A stretch of 64,000 nucleotides of DNA from Cytobacillus oceanisediminis (GTDB taxonomy: Bacteria; Bacillota; Bacilli; Bacillales; Cytobacillaceae): positions 248,001-312,000 of the forward strand of contig NZ_SOEE01000002.1 of NCBI RefSeq assembly GCF_004366035.1, written 5' to 3'. The notes under the pieces are model-generated. The model was not told the DNA's origin and did not search any database. It was given only the letters and a program-made list of their open reading frames with translations. The position numbers and the translations under genes are program-made. This document shows positions 35,189 through 44,669 of this stretch, piece after piece (the stretch's first letter is position 1; the number at the start of each line of letters is the position of its first letter).

Positions 35189-35996
35189 ATAAAACCGAAA
35201 ACTCCTCATTTTTCAAATCAGTAATAAACATATGTCCCGGAGCATGTGTAATTATAATCTCCGGCTTCACATGCATGGCAACTGCCTGAGGTGTGACCCC
35301 GCAGGCCCAAAAAACCGGTACCTCTCCATCTTTAATGGTCACAGCGTCTCCAAAATCAGGGCGTTGAACATTGTTAATGCCGATTGCTTCAGGATTTCCA
35401 ATATGGACAGGGGCCCCATGGACAGATGGGAAGCGGCTTGTCACCTGTACAGCTCTAATGGCTTCCTTCTCTGTCATCGGACGCATACTCACTACCATTG
35501 GTCCTTCAAACCGGCCTGCACCCACACATCCAACATTGGTTATATACATCGGGACATTCCGATTTTCCTCAATATGGCGTATAGGGATATTATTTTTGAG
35601 CAAGGCGTCTTCGAACGTAAAGCTGCATCCGATCAGAAATGCTACCATATCATCATTCCAATAAGATGTTATGTCTGAAAGTTCCTCAGCGAGCTCTCCG
35701 TTTTTATATACCCTGTATTTTGGCAGGTCGGTTCTAATATCAGCATTGGGAGCTGACAGGATTGGCACGGGTGAACCTGGTTCAGTCACATCAATGATTG
35801 GACAGGATTTAGGATTACGCTGGCAGAAAAGCAGAAATTCAAAGGCCAGTTCTTTTGGCAATATAGCCAGATTAGCTTGAATAAAGCCATTAGCCATTCC
35901 TGCAGTTGGATTATTCCAATCCTGGACACGTATCAATTTGCGCGCTTCATCGGGATTCAATTGAGAAGGGGAGTTCATATGAAAATCTTCTTTCAT
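35187..35996 (-). CDS. ycsI: DUF1445 putative hydro-lyase YcsI
   Basis: 269 residues, D-glutamate cyclase/YcsI family. Motifs: [16 protein letters not shown] near 32-47, [13 protein letters not shown] near 66-78, [13 protein letters not shown] near 122-134 and [11 protein letters not shown] near 251-261. In B. subtilis ycsI sits in the ycsFGI-kipIAR operon; family members in other lineages convert D-glutamate to 5-oxoproline, which suits the pxp genes nearby. A second in-frame ATG six codons in is an alternative start. It lies 2 bp after ycsG. Confidence 0.85.
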   Translation of the reverse strand: MKEDFHMNSPSQLNPDEARKLIRVQDWNNPTAGMANGFIQANLAILPKELAFEFLLFCQRNPKSCPIIDVTEPGSPVPILSAPNADIRTDLPKYRVYKNGELAEELSDITSYWNDDMVAFLIGCSFTFEDALLKNNIPIRHIEENRNVPMYITNVGCVGAGRFEGPMVVSMRPMTEKEAIRAVQVTSRFPSVHGAPVHIGNPEAIGINNVQRPDFGDAVTIKDGEVPVFWACGVTPQAVAMHVKPEIIITHAPGHMFITDLKNEEFSVL

Positions 35997-35998
35997 GC

Positions 35999-37189
35999 TT
36001 ATTTAAATAGCTCGGGGATACCATTGATTAATGAATAAATCCCCATGTAAGACATAGCAATCACGATAATAAGTCCGAAAATCGTCATCCAAAGAGGATG
36101 TTTATAATCGCCGACAATTTTGGTTTTATAGGCAGCAATCAGCATTACACCTAATGCAATTGGCAGGATAAGACCGTTTAATGAACCAACTAAAACTAGT
36201 ATTTTTACCGGTTTTCCAATCAAAACAAAAACAAATGTAGAAATGGCGATAAAGCCGACAATGACCCATTTATGATATTTCTCGACAGCAGGGCTCAATG
36301 TCCGAATGAATGAGACCGATGTATAAGCTGCACCGACAACAGAAGTAATGGCAGCTGCCCACATAACTACTCCAAATATCTTATAACCAATATTGCCCGC
36401 TGCCAGCTGGAAGACAGAAGCAGGGGGGTTGGATGGATCAAGTGCAAGGCCCTGTGAAACCACACCCAGTGCAGCAAGAAACAGGAAAATGCGCATAATG
36501 GAAGCGATCCCGATTGCACTGACTGAGCTCTTTGTGACTTCCGGCAGAGCTTCTTTTCCTTTGATTCCAGCATCAATTAAACGATGGCCGCCAGCGAAGG
36601 TAATATAACCCCCAACCGTTCCGCCGACAAGTGTAATAATGGCCAGGATATCAATTTTATCCGGCGCAAACGTTTTGACAACTGCCTCACCGACAGGAGG
36701 CTGTGCAGTAAACATTACATAAAGAGTTAATCCAATCATGACAAATCCTAAAATCTGTGTGAAACGGTCCATTAATCTGCCCGCTTCTTTTACAAGAAAG
36801 ATGCCGATTGCCAAAATTCCGCTTAAAAGAGCGCCCATTTCAGGGGATATCCCGAAAATAACATTTGTTCCTAAACCGGCACCAGCAATATTCCCAATAT
36901 TAAAAGCAAGTCCGCCCATGACAATCAGGGCAGCAAGGAAATATCCCAGTCCCGGAAGGACATCGTTGGCAATATCCTGTGCGCGTTTTTCAGAAACGGC
37001 AATGATTCGCCAGATATTCATCTGTGCCCCAATATCGATAATAATAGAAATTAAAATGACAAACCCAAAACTCGCAAGCAGGGTTTCTGTAAAAACTGTC
37101 GTTTGTGTCAGAAAGCCTGGGCCAATGGCAGAAGTGGCCATAAGGAAAGCGGCACCAAGCAATAGACTGGCATTAGATTGCTTTTTCAT
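35999..37189 (-). CDS. ycsG: NRAMP-like permease YcsG
   Basis: 396 residues, about eleven hydrophobic segments, LeuT/NRAMP-type fold. The first helix motif [13 protein letters not shown] differs from the metal-binding DPGN of true NRAMP Mn/Fe transporters, so metal transport is doubtful. Linkage to ycsI and pxpABC suggests import of 5-oxoproline or another small organic substrate; inference from context. Confidence 0.82.
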   Translation of the reverse strand: MKKQSNASLLLGAAFLMATSAIGPGFLTQTTVFTETLLASFGFVILISIIIDIGAQMNIWRIIAVSEKRAQDIANDVLPGLGYFLAALIVMGGLAFNIGNIAGAGLGTNVIFGISPEMGALLSGILAIGIFLVKEAGRLMDRFTQILGFVMIGLTLYVMFTAQPPVGEAVVKTFAPDKIDILAIITLVGGTVGGYITFAGGHRLIDAGIKGKEALPEVTKSSVSAIGIASIMRIFLFLAALGVVSQGLALDPSNPPASVFQLAAGNIGYKIFGVVMWAAAITSVVGAAYTSVSFIRTLSPAVEKYHKWVIVGFIAISTFVFVLIGKPVKILVLVGSLNGLILPIALGVMLIAAYKTKIVGDYKHPLWMTIFGLIIVIAMSYMGIYSLINGIPELFK

Positions 37190-37578
37190 TCTTTTTCCCC
37201 CAATAATTCTTTTTGTGGTTATCTTTCGTGCTTCTTTTACCTTGCAGCAGCACTTTTAGTAATGATTCAGTGCCAATCGCGCTTAATTATAGGGCTTCAA
37301 CGGCACTATTCCAGCTGATGAGTGCCATTCAAGCTTTATCATTCGACTTCAACGGCACTATTCCCCCCTATCAGTGCCATTCGCGCTTAATTATTCGACT
37401 TCAACAGAACTATACCCGACAGCCGCCCGAAAAACCTACACACTATCTTATAAAACCTCATTTGCACTATTACAAGCAGTTGAGAACCATTGAAACCTAT
37501 GCAAAATCAATAATTCTTGTTTTATGCGGTCATCCATAAAGGAACACCAATTTTTCATTATTTCCACGAATACCGATA
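37190..37578. other. Intergenic region with second 52-bp array
   Basis: Separates pxpA from ycsG, which are contiguous in B. subtilis. Mostly occupied by the tandem array at 37243-37500. The remaining 75 bp contain no gene. Confidence 0.7.
37243..37500. repeat. Tandem array with 52-bp period (second family member)
   Basis: The block CTTCAACGGCACTATTCC starts at 37295 and 37347, with diverged copies at 37243 and 37399 (all exactly 52 bp apart) and a further degraded unit near 37455. Each unit has a GGCACT...AGTGCC inverted pair. Non-coding. Confidence 0.88.
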
Positions 37579-38349
37579 TTATTTCAAAAAATCGCTGATT
37601 TTTGCTACTTGGATTCCTGCTTCATTCAGAGCCTTCGGAATATATTGAGCAAATTCAAGTGCACTTTCCCCGTCACCATGGATGCATATCGTATTTGCCT
37701 CAATGGAAACATCTGTACCCTGGACAGAATGAACTTTTCCATCCTTGACCATGCGGATTACCTGATTTACAGCGTCGCTATGATCTGTAATAAGTGCATT
37801 ATTTTCCCTTCTTGAAGTAAGAGATCCATCCTCCTGGTACGTGCGGTCTGAGAACACTTCATTTGCAGAGCGGAGTCCGATTTTCCTGCCGGCTTTTACT
37901 AATTCGCTTCCTGAGAGTCCGAAAAGAATCAGTTCCGGATCGACTTTATAAACCGCTTCTGCGATTGCTTCTGATAATGGTGCGCTTTTTGAGGCCATGT
38001 TGAATAATGCACCGTGCGGTTTTACATGCTGAAGCTTTCCGCCTTCTGATTTAACAAAGGCATACAAAGCGCCAATTTGATAGACCACTAAGTCATAAGC
38101 TTCCTGAGGGGTTATGTTGATATCCCTCCGGCCGAATCCATGCAGATCCTGGAGTCCCGGATGGACACCCAGACCAACATTCTTCTCAAGTGCCATCTTA
38201 ACTGTTTTTCGCATGGTCGCTGGGTCGCCGGCATGAAATCCGCATGCAATATTGGCAGAAGTTATATGATCAAGAATTTCCTCATCTCGCCCCATCTTGT
38301 ATAAGCCAAAGCTTTCTCCCATATCACAATTAATGTCTACAATGTGCAT
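37579..38349 (-). CDS. pxpA: 5-oxoprolinase subunit A PxpA (LamB/YcsF)
   Basis: 256 residues. LamB/YcsF family motifs: [11 protein letters not shown] near 4-14, [13 protein letters not shown] near 30-42 and VKPHGALFN near 104-112. Forms, with PxpB and PxpC, the ATP-dependent prokaryotic 5-oxoprolinase that converts 5-oxoproline to glutamate. It follows pxpC by 1 bp. Confidence 0.95.
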   Translation of the reverse strand: MHIVDINCDMGESFGLYKMGRDEEILDHITSANIACGFHAGDPATMRKTVKMALEKNVGLGVHPGLQDLHGFGRRDINITPQEAYDLVVYQIGALYAFVKSEGGKLQHVKPHGALFNMASKSAPLSEAIAEAVYKVDPELILFGLSGSELVKAGRKIGLRSANEVFSDRTYQEDGSLTSRRENNALITDHSDAVNQVIRMVKDGKVHSVQGTDVSIEANTICIHGDGESALEFAQYIPKALNEAGIQVAKISDFLK

Positions 38350-38350
38350 C

Positions 38351-39361
38351 TTAATTGCCTCCTCTTGTTTTTAAAAATATACCTTGCTTTAATTCCTTTA
38401 ATTTCATTTCTCTCTTAATTAATAACTGCTGCGCCTGTTCATTTGAAATTTCTGAAAAACTTAAGGAGTCTCCAGGTTTGGCCTGCGCCAGAAGGGGAAG
38501 ATCGACAGCAGCAACCTGTCCTATTTTGGGGTAACCCCCCGTTGTTTGCCTGTCAGCCAGCAATACAATCGGATTTCCATCCGGAGGAACTTGTATGGAA
38601 CCAAAATTTACAGCTTCAGATATTTGCTCAGCATGTTCTGATAGCGCAAGGGCAGGGCCTTTCAGTCTGTAACCCATTCTGTCCGATTGTGAGGTCACTT
38701 CAAAGGCATGTTTAAAAAGCTGAACCTTGCTTGCTTCAGAAAATAAATCAAATTGGCGGCCCCTGGTTATTCTGATTTCTGGATTTGCCGCTGTGTCCGG
38801 TATGAGTTCTGATGCAATACCCCAGTCGTTTTCAACAAAGGTTCTATCAAGAATCTGTTTTGTCAAATACTCCGTTATTTTCAATGACTGGAGAGAAGGT
38901 TTGCCGGTTTCCAGCAGGTCTCCTGACTTTAATGCTCTGCCTTTATAACCGCCAAGGCCTGCGCGGAGGTATGTGGATTTGCTGTTCATGACTTCAGGTA
39001 CCGAAAATCCGCCCGCAGCAGCCAGATAGGCTCGGCACCCTTTACGGCACTGGCCGAATTTAAGTTCACTGCCTTTTTTCACTAAAACGGATCTCCATGT
39101 CCGAACAGGCTGGCCATTGATGGAAGGGGATAGGTCCCCTCCGCAAATTGAAATGAGTGTATCCTCTTTAAATGTTAGCATTGGACCCATCATCGTTATT
39201 TCTAAAACAGGATCATTTTCTTTGTTTCCAGCCAGGAGATTGGCCATCCGGTGTGAAAAAGGGTCCATTGCCCCGCTGGAAATCACGCCATACTTTTGGT
39301 AGCCGGTTCTCCCCAGGTCCTGAATGCTTGAAAGAAGTCCGGGCTTTAAAACGTTAATCAT
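38351..39361 (-). CDS. pxpC: 5-oxoprolinase subunit C PxpC (KipA)
   Basis: 336 residues, carboxyltransferase subdomain C/D family. N-terminal [18 protein letters not shown] and the central RGRQFDLFS block are typical. The ATG at 39361 overlaps the pxpB stop (ATGA) and is preceded by GGGAGGAG, so six upstream codons of the longer ORF are excluded. In B. subtilis KipA also counters KipI inhibition of kinase KinA. Confidence 0.93.
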   Translation of the reverse strand: MINVLKPGLLSSIQDLGRTGYQKYGVISSGAMDPFSHRMANLLAGNKENDPVLEITMMGPMLTFKEDTLISICGGDLSPSINGQPVRTWRSVLVKKGSELKFGQCRKGCRAYLAAAGGFSVPEVMNSKSTYLRAGLGGYKGRALKSGDLLETGKPSLQSLKITEYLTKQILDRTFVENDWGIASELIPDTAANPEIRITRGRQFDLFSEASKVQLFKHAFEVTSQSDRMGYRLKGPALALSEHAEQISEAVNFGSIQVPPDGNPIVLLADRQTTGGYPKIGQVAAVDLPLLAQAKPGDSLSFSEISNEQAQQLLIKREMKLKELKQGIFLKTRGGN

Positions 39362-40071
39362 TGTTCCGTCTCCTCCCAATGATGGTATTCTTCCAGACTG
39401 ATTGGCTTGAATTTGATATGGTCGCCTGCTTTCAGGAGGGTAGGGGATTCATCCATCGGCCGAAACAATTTAACAGGAGTACGCCCAATCAGCTGCCAGC
39501 CGCCTGGCGTCTCAATGGGGTAAATCCCTGTCTGCATACCGGCAATCCCTACCGTTCTTTCCGGTATCTTTAGACGTGGCGTATCCCGTCTTGGTGCGGC
39601 AATTTGCTCTGACATTCCGCCAATAAAAGGGAATCCCGGTGCAAATCCAATCATATAGACCAAGTAACTGCCTGAAGAGTGAACTTCAATAACTTCTTCA
39701 GGTGTAATCCCATTATGCTCTGCCACAAAATCAAGATCCGGCCCAAATTCTCCTCCATAGCATACCGGTATTTCAACGATTTGAGGTTCCTGCATATCAT
39801 TTTCCGTCAGTTCTTCAATAAGCGGTGTTATCAGTGAACACACGAAATCAAACGGGAGCTGGCCATTTGAAAGCTGATAGGCTTCAAATGGATTATAAAA
39901 AATGGTTACAGTTGTGTAAGCAGGTATGTATTCAATCATCCATTCGGGTGGGTGCTTTTCGAGAAAGGCAGTCAGCGATTGAACTTTCCGATGTGTTTCC
40001 TTGCTGATTTCTTTCCCAAGCTCAACAAGAACAGCATCTTCCCCCAAAGGGTGTAAAGTGTATCTCATCAT
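39358..40071 (-). CDS. pxpB: 5-oxoprolinase subunit B PxpB (KipI)
   Basis: 237 residues. Allophanate-hydrolase subunit 1-like domain with VYMIGFAPGFPFIGGMSE near 127-144 and TVGIAGMQTGIYPIETPGGW near 167-186. In B. subtilis KipI also inhibits sporulation kinase KinA. First gene of the pxpB-pxpC-pxpA unit here, whereas in B. subtilis ycsFGI precede kipI-kipA. The kipR regulator is not seen. Weak GGTGA site; MM start. Confidence 0.93.
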   Translation of the reverse strand: MMRYTLHPLGEDAVLVELGKEISKETHRKVQSLTAFLEKHPPEWMIEYIPAYTTVTIFYNPFEAYQLSNGQLPFDFVCSLITPLIEELTENDMQEPQIVEIPVCYGGEFGPDLDFVAEHNGITPEEVIEVHSSGSYLVYMIGFAPGFPFIGGMSEQIAAPRRDTPRLKIPERTVGIAGMQTGIYPIETPGGWQLIGRTPVKLFRPMDESPTLLKAGDHIKFKPISLEEYHHWEETEQ

Positions 40072-40403
40072 TTCACCAGCTTTCGCAGAAATTTGTTGTG
40101 CGGAGGAATGAAATATTATTTAGATATAATAAATATTCATTTTCGTTATAAAGAAATGCATTCATTATTCTTTCCTTTGAAAAGGTATAGTCATATCGTT
40201 TAACTGTAGAACGAAAAAAATTATTAGTAAAGTTATATATTTATGCAAAGTCCTCAGCTGAAGAATATAATATTCTATAATAGACTGAAAATTCTTTTTG
40301 TGCAAATTATTCTGCTAGCATTCATACCATTATCTTCAAAGTTTAGTTTGTCCATCATTTTGGGAATAGAGGAGGGACATTACCAATTTAGGGAGAGATC
40401 ATA
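40072..40403. other. AT-rich divergent intergenic region
   Basis: No gene seen. Serves as the 5' region of pxpB (minus) and of the HEPN-CBS gene (plus). A TATAAT-like box occurs near 40276 and a possible sigma-B-like pair lies at 40341-40367. Confidence 0.55.
40341..40367 (+). promoter_or_regulatory. Weak sigma-B-like promoter candidate
   Basis: GTTTAG, 15-nt spacer, GGGAAT, about 35 nt upstream of the HEPN-CBS gene. Spacing is at the long end for sigma-B. Confidence 0.3.
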
Positions 40404-41126
40404 TTGGAAGCAGACATAGAAATGAACTTATCAGAAAGATTTGAGGCTGCCTTTAACCGTATTCACAAAGCCTTAAAACAATCTGCTAAAAACGCCAGAA
40501 CAGATAGATTTTATAAACTTATAGAAATACAGAAAAACCATTCGCTGATTCGATTATATGAAGATGATTTGCACCAGTTTGCCAAACTGCGAAATGCCAT
40601 TGTCCATGAAAAAATAGACCTTGATTATTATATTGCGGAGCCCCATCGGGAGACGGTAGAAAAGATTGAAAGAATTGCAGGTCATTTTGAAAAGCCAAAA
40701 ACAGCACTCTCCATAGCTGCAACTCCCGTATTTTATTTTTATGAAGATGGCAAGCTAGCAGATGTACTTGCCATAATCAACAAATTTTCGCACTCCCAAT
40801 TCCCGATTTACTCGAGAAAAGAGGAATATTCATGGCTATTAACTTCGGCAGATATCGTGAAATGGATGGCAGAGCACTTTACAGAAGAAACAATCCAGTT
40901 GAAAAAGGTGAAAATTAAAGAGCTTTTCAACAAGAAATCGAAGCATCAAATCTCGTTTGCCGGCAAAGATACATCAATATTTGAATTAGAGGATATGTTT
41001 GAGTACTCCCGAAATAAAAGTGAAAAGCTGGAAGGGATTATTGTTACCGAGAATGGAAAGCCGACTGAAAAACCAAAAGGCATCATTACAGCGTGGGACC
41101 TCCTGGAAGCCGATTCCGAAAATTAA
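40404..41126 (+). CDS. HEPN-like/CBS domain protein
   Basis: 240 residues. The helical N-terminal half (1-95) contains KLRNAIVHE, with Arg63-Asn64-x3-His68 fitting the Rx4-6H motif of HEPN ribonuclease domains. The C-terminal half (about 100-235) is a degenerate CBS pair (SHSQFPIYSRKEEYSWLLTSADIVKWM; GIIVTENGKPTEKPKGIITAWDLL). A ligand-sensing CBS joined to a HEPN-type domain would suggest regulated RNA cleavage or RNA binding, but activity is unproven. TTG start behind GGGAGAG. Monocistronic with a terminator. Confidence 0.6.
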   Translation: MEADIEMNLSERFEAAFNRIHKALKQSAKNARTDRFYKLIEIQKNHSLIRLYEDDLHQFAKLRNAIVHEKIDLDYYIAEPHRETVEKIERIAGHFEKPKTALSIAATPVFYFYEDGKLADVLAIINKFSHSQFPIYSRKEEYSWLLTSADIVKWMAEHFTEETIQLKKVKIKELFNKKSKHQISFAGKDTSIFELEDMFEYSRNKSEKLEGIIVTENGKPTEKPKGIITAWDLLEADSEN

Positions 41127-41131
41127 AATGC

Positions 41132-41166
41132 AAAAAAGGTGCCAGGCAACAGCAGCACCTTTTTTG
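41132..41166 (+). terminator. Terminator after HEPN-CBS gene
   Basis: AAAAAAGGTGC and GCACCTTTTTT pair around an 11-13 nt loop, followed by T. Confidence 0.8.
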
Positions 41167-41176
41167 CCGGTTCCGA

Positions 41177-41305
41177 TTATTGCAGCAGTCCCAGACGTAT
41201 CATAGTGGTCCTATCCTGGATATTCATTCCTGCAGACCTTCTTGCAAATGTCCCTTTTTTTGCAATGCCAAAGGAATAGCGTGAAGTCGATGTAAACCGG
41301 ATCAT
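41177..41305 (-). CDS. Small basic protein, 42 aa
   Basis: MIRFTSTSRYSFGIAKKGTF-type basic peptide, ending RLGLLQ. It has a strong GGAGGGAC site 7 nt before the ATG. Too short for usual ORF calling. Not recognised. It lies on the opposite strand between the HEPN-CBS gene and the queC riboswitch, and shares the downstream hairpin. Confidence 0.5.
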   Translation of the reverse strand: MIRFTSTSRYSFGIAKKGTFARRSAGMNIQDRTTMIRLGLLQ

Positions 41306-41461
41306 GGCTTCAGTCCCTCCTTCAGAAATTGGCGCTGCATTATTACTTTCCCGCGATTTTGAATAATAAAACTTTTTTGCTGTATAAATTAAAGCCTTCT
41401 AAAAAATCATTAAAGATGATAATATAAACTGATAGTTCAATAACAAATCCGTGTACACGGT

Positions 41462-41495
41462 AGAGGTTCTAGCTACCCTCTTTAAAAAACTAAGG
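41462..41495 (+). promoter_or_regulatory. PreQ1-I riboswitch of queCDE
   Basis: AGAGGTTCTAGCTACCCTCT followed by TTAAAAAACTAAGG: the small preQ1 class I aptamer with its stem-loop and A-rich tail that folds back into a pseudoknot. Near-identical to the B. subtilis queC leader. Confidence 0.93.
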
Positions 41496-41530
41496 AAAAC
41501 AGGTCTGCTTTCTTAGTGGTCCTGTTTTTC
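41496..41530 (+). terminator. PreQ1 riboswitch terminator
   Basis: AAAACAGG and CCTGTTTT pair across 17 nt, then T run; adjacent to the aptamer tail, so premature termination when preQ1 is bound. Confidence 0.7.
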
Positions 41531-41551
41531 TATTTAAAGGAGAATTTTTAT

Positions 41552-42211
41552 ATGAAAAATGACAAAGCACTCGTTGTGTTCAGCGGTGGTCAGGATAGTA
41601 CAACTTGCTTATTCTGGGCAAAGGAACGTTTTGCAGAAGTGGAAGCAGTCACTTTTAATTATAATCAGCGTCATAAGCTGGAGATCGAATGTGCACAGCA
41701 AATAGCAAAAGAGCTGGGAATCAGGCACCACATTCTGGATATGTCCCTATTGAATCAGCTGGCACCAAATGCACTTACCCGTGATGAGATTGAAGTAAAG
41801 GATGGGGAGGAAGGCGAGCTCCCATCCACATTTGTGCCTGGGAGAAACCTTTTATTCCTGTCATTTGCCGGTGTGCTGGCCAGTCAGATCAACGCAAAGC
41901 ATATTATAACCGGGGTGTGTGAGACAGATTTCAGCGGCTACCCTGACTGCAGAGATATTTTTATTAAATCATTGAATGTTACACTTAATCTATCAATGGA
42001 TCACCAGTTTGTGATCCATACACCTTTAATGTGGCTTAACAAAGCAGAGACATGGAAGCTGGCAGATGAATTAAATGCCCTCGATTATGTGCGTGAGAAG
42101 ACACTGACATGCTATAACGGAATTCCGGCTGATGGCTGCGGTGAGTGTCCTGCATGCCATTTAAGGAAAAATGGCCTTGAAGAATACCTCAAGGAAAAGG
42201 AGGAGCTTTAA
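41552..42211 (+). CDS. queC: 7-cyano-7-deazaguanine synthase QueC
   Basis: 219 residues. Converts CDG to preQ0 using ATP and ammonia in queuosine synthesis. The PP-loop [11 protein letters not shown] is near residues 8-18, and the C-terminal zinc ligands lie in [10 protein letters not shown] near 197-206. The ATG at 41552 behind AAAGGAG is chosen over the longer ORF. First gene of the operon below the preQ1 riboswitch. Confidence 0.96.
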   Translation: MKNDKALVVFSGGQDSTTCLFWAKERFAEVEAVTFNYNQRHKLEIECAQQIAKELGIRHHILDMSLLNQLAPNALTRDEIEVKDGEEGELPSTFVPGRNLLFLSFAGVLASQINAKHIITGVCETDFSGYPDCRDIFIKSLNVTLNLSMDHQFVIHTPLMWLNKAETWKLADELNALDYVREKTLTCYNGIPADGCGECPACHLRKNGLEEYLKEKEEL

Positions 42212-42214
42212 GCC

Positions 42215-42691
42215 ATGTACGGTTTCAGGATTGTTGATAAACTGCAGAAAATTAATGAGGATATTAAACCCGATCAGCTGAAATACCACCAAAAGCGTGT
42301 ATTGGTCAGCAAGGAATTCACTTTTGATTCAGCCCACCATCTGCATTGCTATGAAGGCAAATGCAAAAACCTGCATGGGCACACCTACAAGGTGGTTTTT
42401 GGCCTAAGCGGATTTGTGGATGACAGAGGGTTAATGATAGATTTTGGCGACATTAAAGAAATTTGGAAAAACGAAATTGAAATATTTCTGGACCACAAGT
42501 ATCTGAATGAGACACTGCCGCCAATGAATACGACAGCAGAGAATATGGTTGTCTGGATTTATGAAAAAATGGCAGACAGCCTTCAAAACAGAAAAGAGCA
42601 ATATATTGGGGCAAGAGTAGAATTTGTGCGCCTTTTTGAAACTCCTACAAGCTATGCTGAAGCAAGAAGGGAGTGGATGGAGGTTGAGTAA
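42215..42691 (+). CDS. queD: 6-carboxy-5,6,7,8-tetrahydropterin synthase QueD
   Basis: 158 residues. Catalyses the second step of preQ0 formation from GTP. The zinc-binding and catalytic motifs FDSAHHLHCYEGKCKNLHGH near 37-56 (with catalytic Cys) and the C-terminal ETPTSYAEA near 145-153 are present. An N-terminal extension of about 30 residues precedes the core, as in the B. subtilis protein. Starts 3 bp after queC. Confidence 0.95.
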   Translation: MYGFRIVDKLQKINEDIKPDQLKYHQKRVLVSKEFTFDSAHHLHCYEGKCKNLHGHTYKVVFGLSGFVDDRGLMIDFGDIKEIWKNEIEIFLDHKYLNETLPPMNTTAENMVVWIYEKMADSLQNRKEQYIGARVEFVRLFETPTSYAEARREWMEVE

Positions 42692-43415
42692 GATTCCTGT
42701 TCTTGAAATATTTGGGCCAACCATTCAGGGTGAAGGGATGGTGATCGGCCAGAAAACGATGTTCGTCCGTACAGCAGGATGTGATTATTCCTGCAGCTGG
42801 TGTGATTCATCCTTTACCTGGGATGGAAGCGCAAAAGACAGCATCCGCCAAATGGAACCGGAGGATATTTGGAACGAGCTTAAAGAGCTTGGCGGGGATG
42901 GATTCTCCTTTGTAACGATATCCGGCGGTAATCCAGCCCTTCTAAAAAATTTGAGTGATCTTATTTCATTGCTCAAAGCAGAAAAAATTAAGATCTGTCT
43001 GGAAACACAGGGGAGCCGCTGGCAGGATTGGTTTTATGAAATTGATGAACTGACCCTATCCCCAAAACCGCCGAGCTCAGGCATGAATACAGACTTCGAT
43101 GTGCTCAATTATATTGTGAATAATCTTCAGACCCAAAGTAAGGCTGACCAGCAGTTCTCACTGAAGGTTGTTGTTTTTGATGATAAGGATTATGAATATG
43201 CAAAAAACGTTCATAAGCGCTATCCCGGTGTTCCGTTTTATCTGCAGGTGGGAAATGATGACACTGTTACAGCTGACGACCGAAACTTATTGCAGAGACT
43301 GCTTGACAAATATGATTGGCTCATTGAAAAAACGATACATGACAGTGATTTGACAGATGTTAAAGTACTTCCGCAGCTGCATACATATGTATGGGGCAAT
43401 AAGCGGGGAGTGTAG
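42684..43415 (+). CDS. queE: 7-carboxy-7-deazaguanine synthase QueE
   Basis: 243 residues, radical SAM enzyme with the CDYSCSWCD cluster motif (C-x3-C-x2-C) near 32-40. The TTG at 42684, overlapping the end of queD, gives MSKIPVLEIFGPTIQGEG and the same 243-residue length as B. subtilis QueE, so the longer ORF is rejected. Third gene of the preQ1-controlled operon. Confidence 0.94.
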   Translation: MSKIPVLEIFGPTIQGEGMVIGQKTMFVRTAGCDYSCSWCDSSFTWDGSAKDSIRQMEPEDIWNELKELGGDGFSFVTISGGNPALLKNLSDLISLLKAEKIKICLETQGSRWQDWFYEIDELTLSPKPPSSGMNTDFDVLNYIVNNLQTQSKADQQFSLKVVVFDDKDYEYAKNVHKRYPGVPFYLQVGNDDTVTADDRNLLQRLLDKYDWLIEKTIHDSDLTDVKVLPQLHTYVWGNKRGV

Positions 43416-43421
43416 TATCTG

Positions 43422-43457
43422 AATATCCCGCACCAATGGCTGCGGGATATTTTTGTT
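43422..43457 (+). terminator. queCDE terminator
   Basis: ATATCCCGCA and TGCGGGATAT pair across 8 nt, then TTTTG. Confidence 0.85.
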
Positions 43458-43562
43458 AAGGATGTTCACCAATATATGACAGATTCCGAGAAATTTATGA
43501 TATTATACGTTTGAACTTAACAATACATAAGTGCTGTAATTTCTATAGATAGGGAGAGTTAG

Positions 43563-44669
43563 ATGACAGATAACACCATTATTCGATTTAATTCCGTTAC
43601 AAAAAGATATGATAATGATCCGCCGGTTTTAAAAGATGTCAGCTTTGAAATTGAACGCGGGAAGTTCTATACCCTTTTAGGGCCATCGGGCTGCGGGAAA
43701 ACAACCATATTGCGATTGATTGCCGGCTTTACTGAACCTTCCGAAGGGGACATTTATTTTAATGGGCGAATAATAAATAATGTTCCAGCAAACAAAAGGC
43801 AGGTAAACACTGTTTTTCAGGATTACGCTCTATTTCCGCATCTGAATGTGTATGAGAATATTGCATTCGGTTTAAAAATCAAAAAATTAAAGAATGCAGA
43901 TATTGATAGGAAAGTAAAAGAAGCGCTAAGATTTGTGAACCTTGAAGGCTACGAAAATCGGGAAATTAAAGAAATGTCAGGTGGACAGCGCCAGCGTGTG
44001 GCCATCGCGCGTGCCATTGTCAATGAACCAGAGGTTATTCTCCTGGATGAGCCTTTATCCGCACTTGATTTAAAGCTGCGGACCGAAATGCAATATGAGC
44101 TGAGGGAACTGCAGAGGAATCTGGGCATTACATTTATTTTCGTCACACATGACCAGGAAGAAGCATTAGCCATGTCAGATGAAATTTTCGTGCTTAACAG
44201 TGGAAGCATCGAACAAAGTGGAACTCCTACTGATATTTATGATGAGCCGATCAATCGTTTTGTGGCAGATTTTATTGGGGAATCAAATATTGTTGCTGGA
44301 ACGATGATCCAAGATTATCAGGTAAAGTTTGCCGGAAAATTATTTGAGTGTGTTGATGGGGGCTTTGAGCCAAATGAAGATGTAGAGATCGTCATCCGGC
44401 CTGAAGACCTGGCTATTACTGCACCGGAAGACGGGAAACTGAAGGTACATGTTGACTCCCAGCTTTTTAGGGGCGTCCATTATGAAATCAGCTGCTATGA
44501 CAGCGATGGCAATGAATGGCTGGTCCATTCAACCAAAAAGGCGACAGTCGGGGATCAAATTGGCCTTTATTTCGATCCCGAAGCAATACACGTCATGAGG
44601 CATGGGGAAACAGAAGAGGAATTTGATAAGCGTCTTGAAGCTTATGAAGAGGAAAGCCATGAGAACTAA
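43563..44669 (+). CDS. potA: Spermidine/putrescine ABC transporter ATPase PotA
   Basis: 368 residues. Walker [10 protein letters not shown] near 40-48, signature MSGGQRQR near 139-146, Walker [12 protein letters not shown] near 158-168, H-loop THDQ, and a C-terminal TOBE domain (about 285-355). Energises polyamine uptake with PotBC and PotD. AGGGAGAG precedes the ATG; it overlaps potB by 11 bp. Confidence 0.93.
   Translation: MTDNTIIRFNSVTKRYDNDPPVLKDVSFEIERGKFYTLLGPSGCGKTTILRLIAGFTEPSEGDIYFNGRIINNVPANKRQVNTVFQDYALFPHLNVYENIAFGLKIKKLKNADIDRKVKEALRFVNLEGYENREIKEMSGGQRQRVAIARAIVNEPEVILLDEPLSALDLKLRTEMQYELRELQRNLGITFIFVTHDQEEALAMSDEIFVLNSGSIEQSGTPTDIYDEPINRFVADFIGESNIVAGTMIQDYQVKFAGKLFECVDGGFEPNEDVEIVIRPEDLAITAPEDGKLKVHVDSQLFRGVHYEISCYDSDGNEWLVHSTKKATVGDQIGLYFDPEAIHVMRHGETEEEFDKRLEAYEEESHEN

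Noticed and set aside
35999..37189. True NRAMP manganese/iron transporter
   Set aside because: The metal-binding DPGN motif is replaced, and the gene sits with ycsI and pxp genes.
37243..37500. CRISPR array or coding repeat
   Set aside because: Contiguous diverging repeats without spacers and without an open frame through the units.
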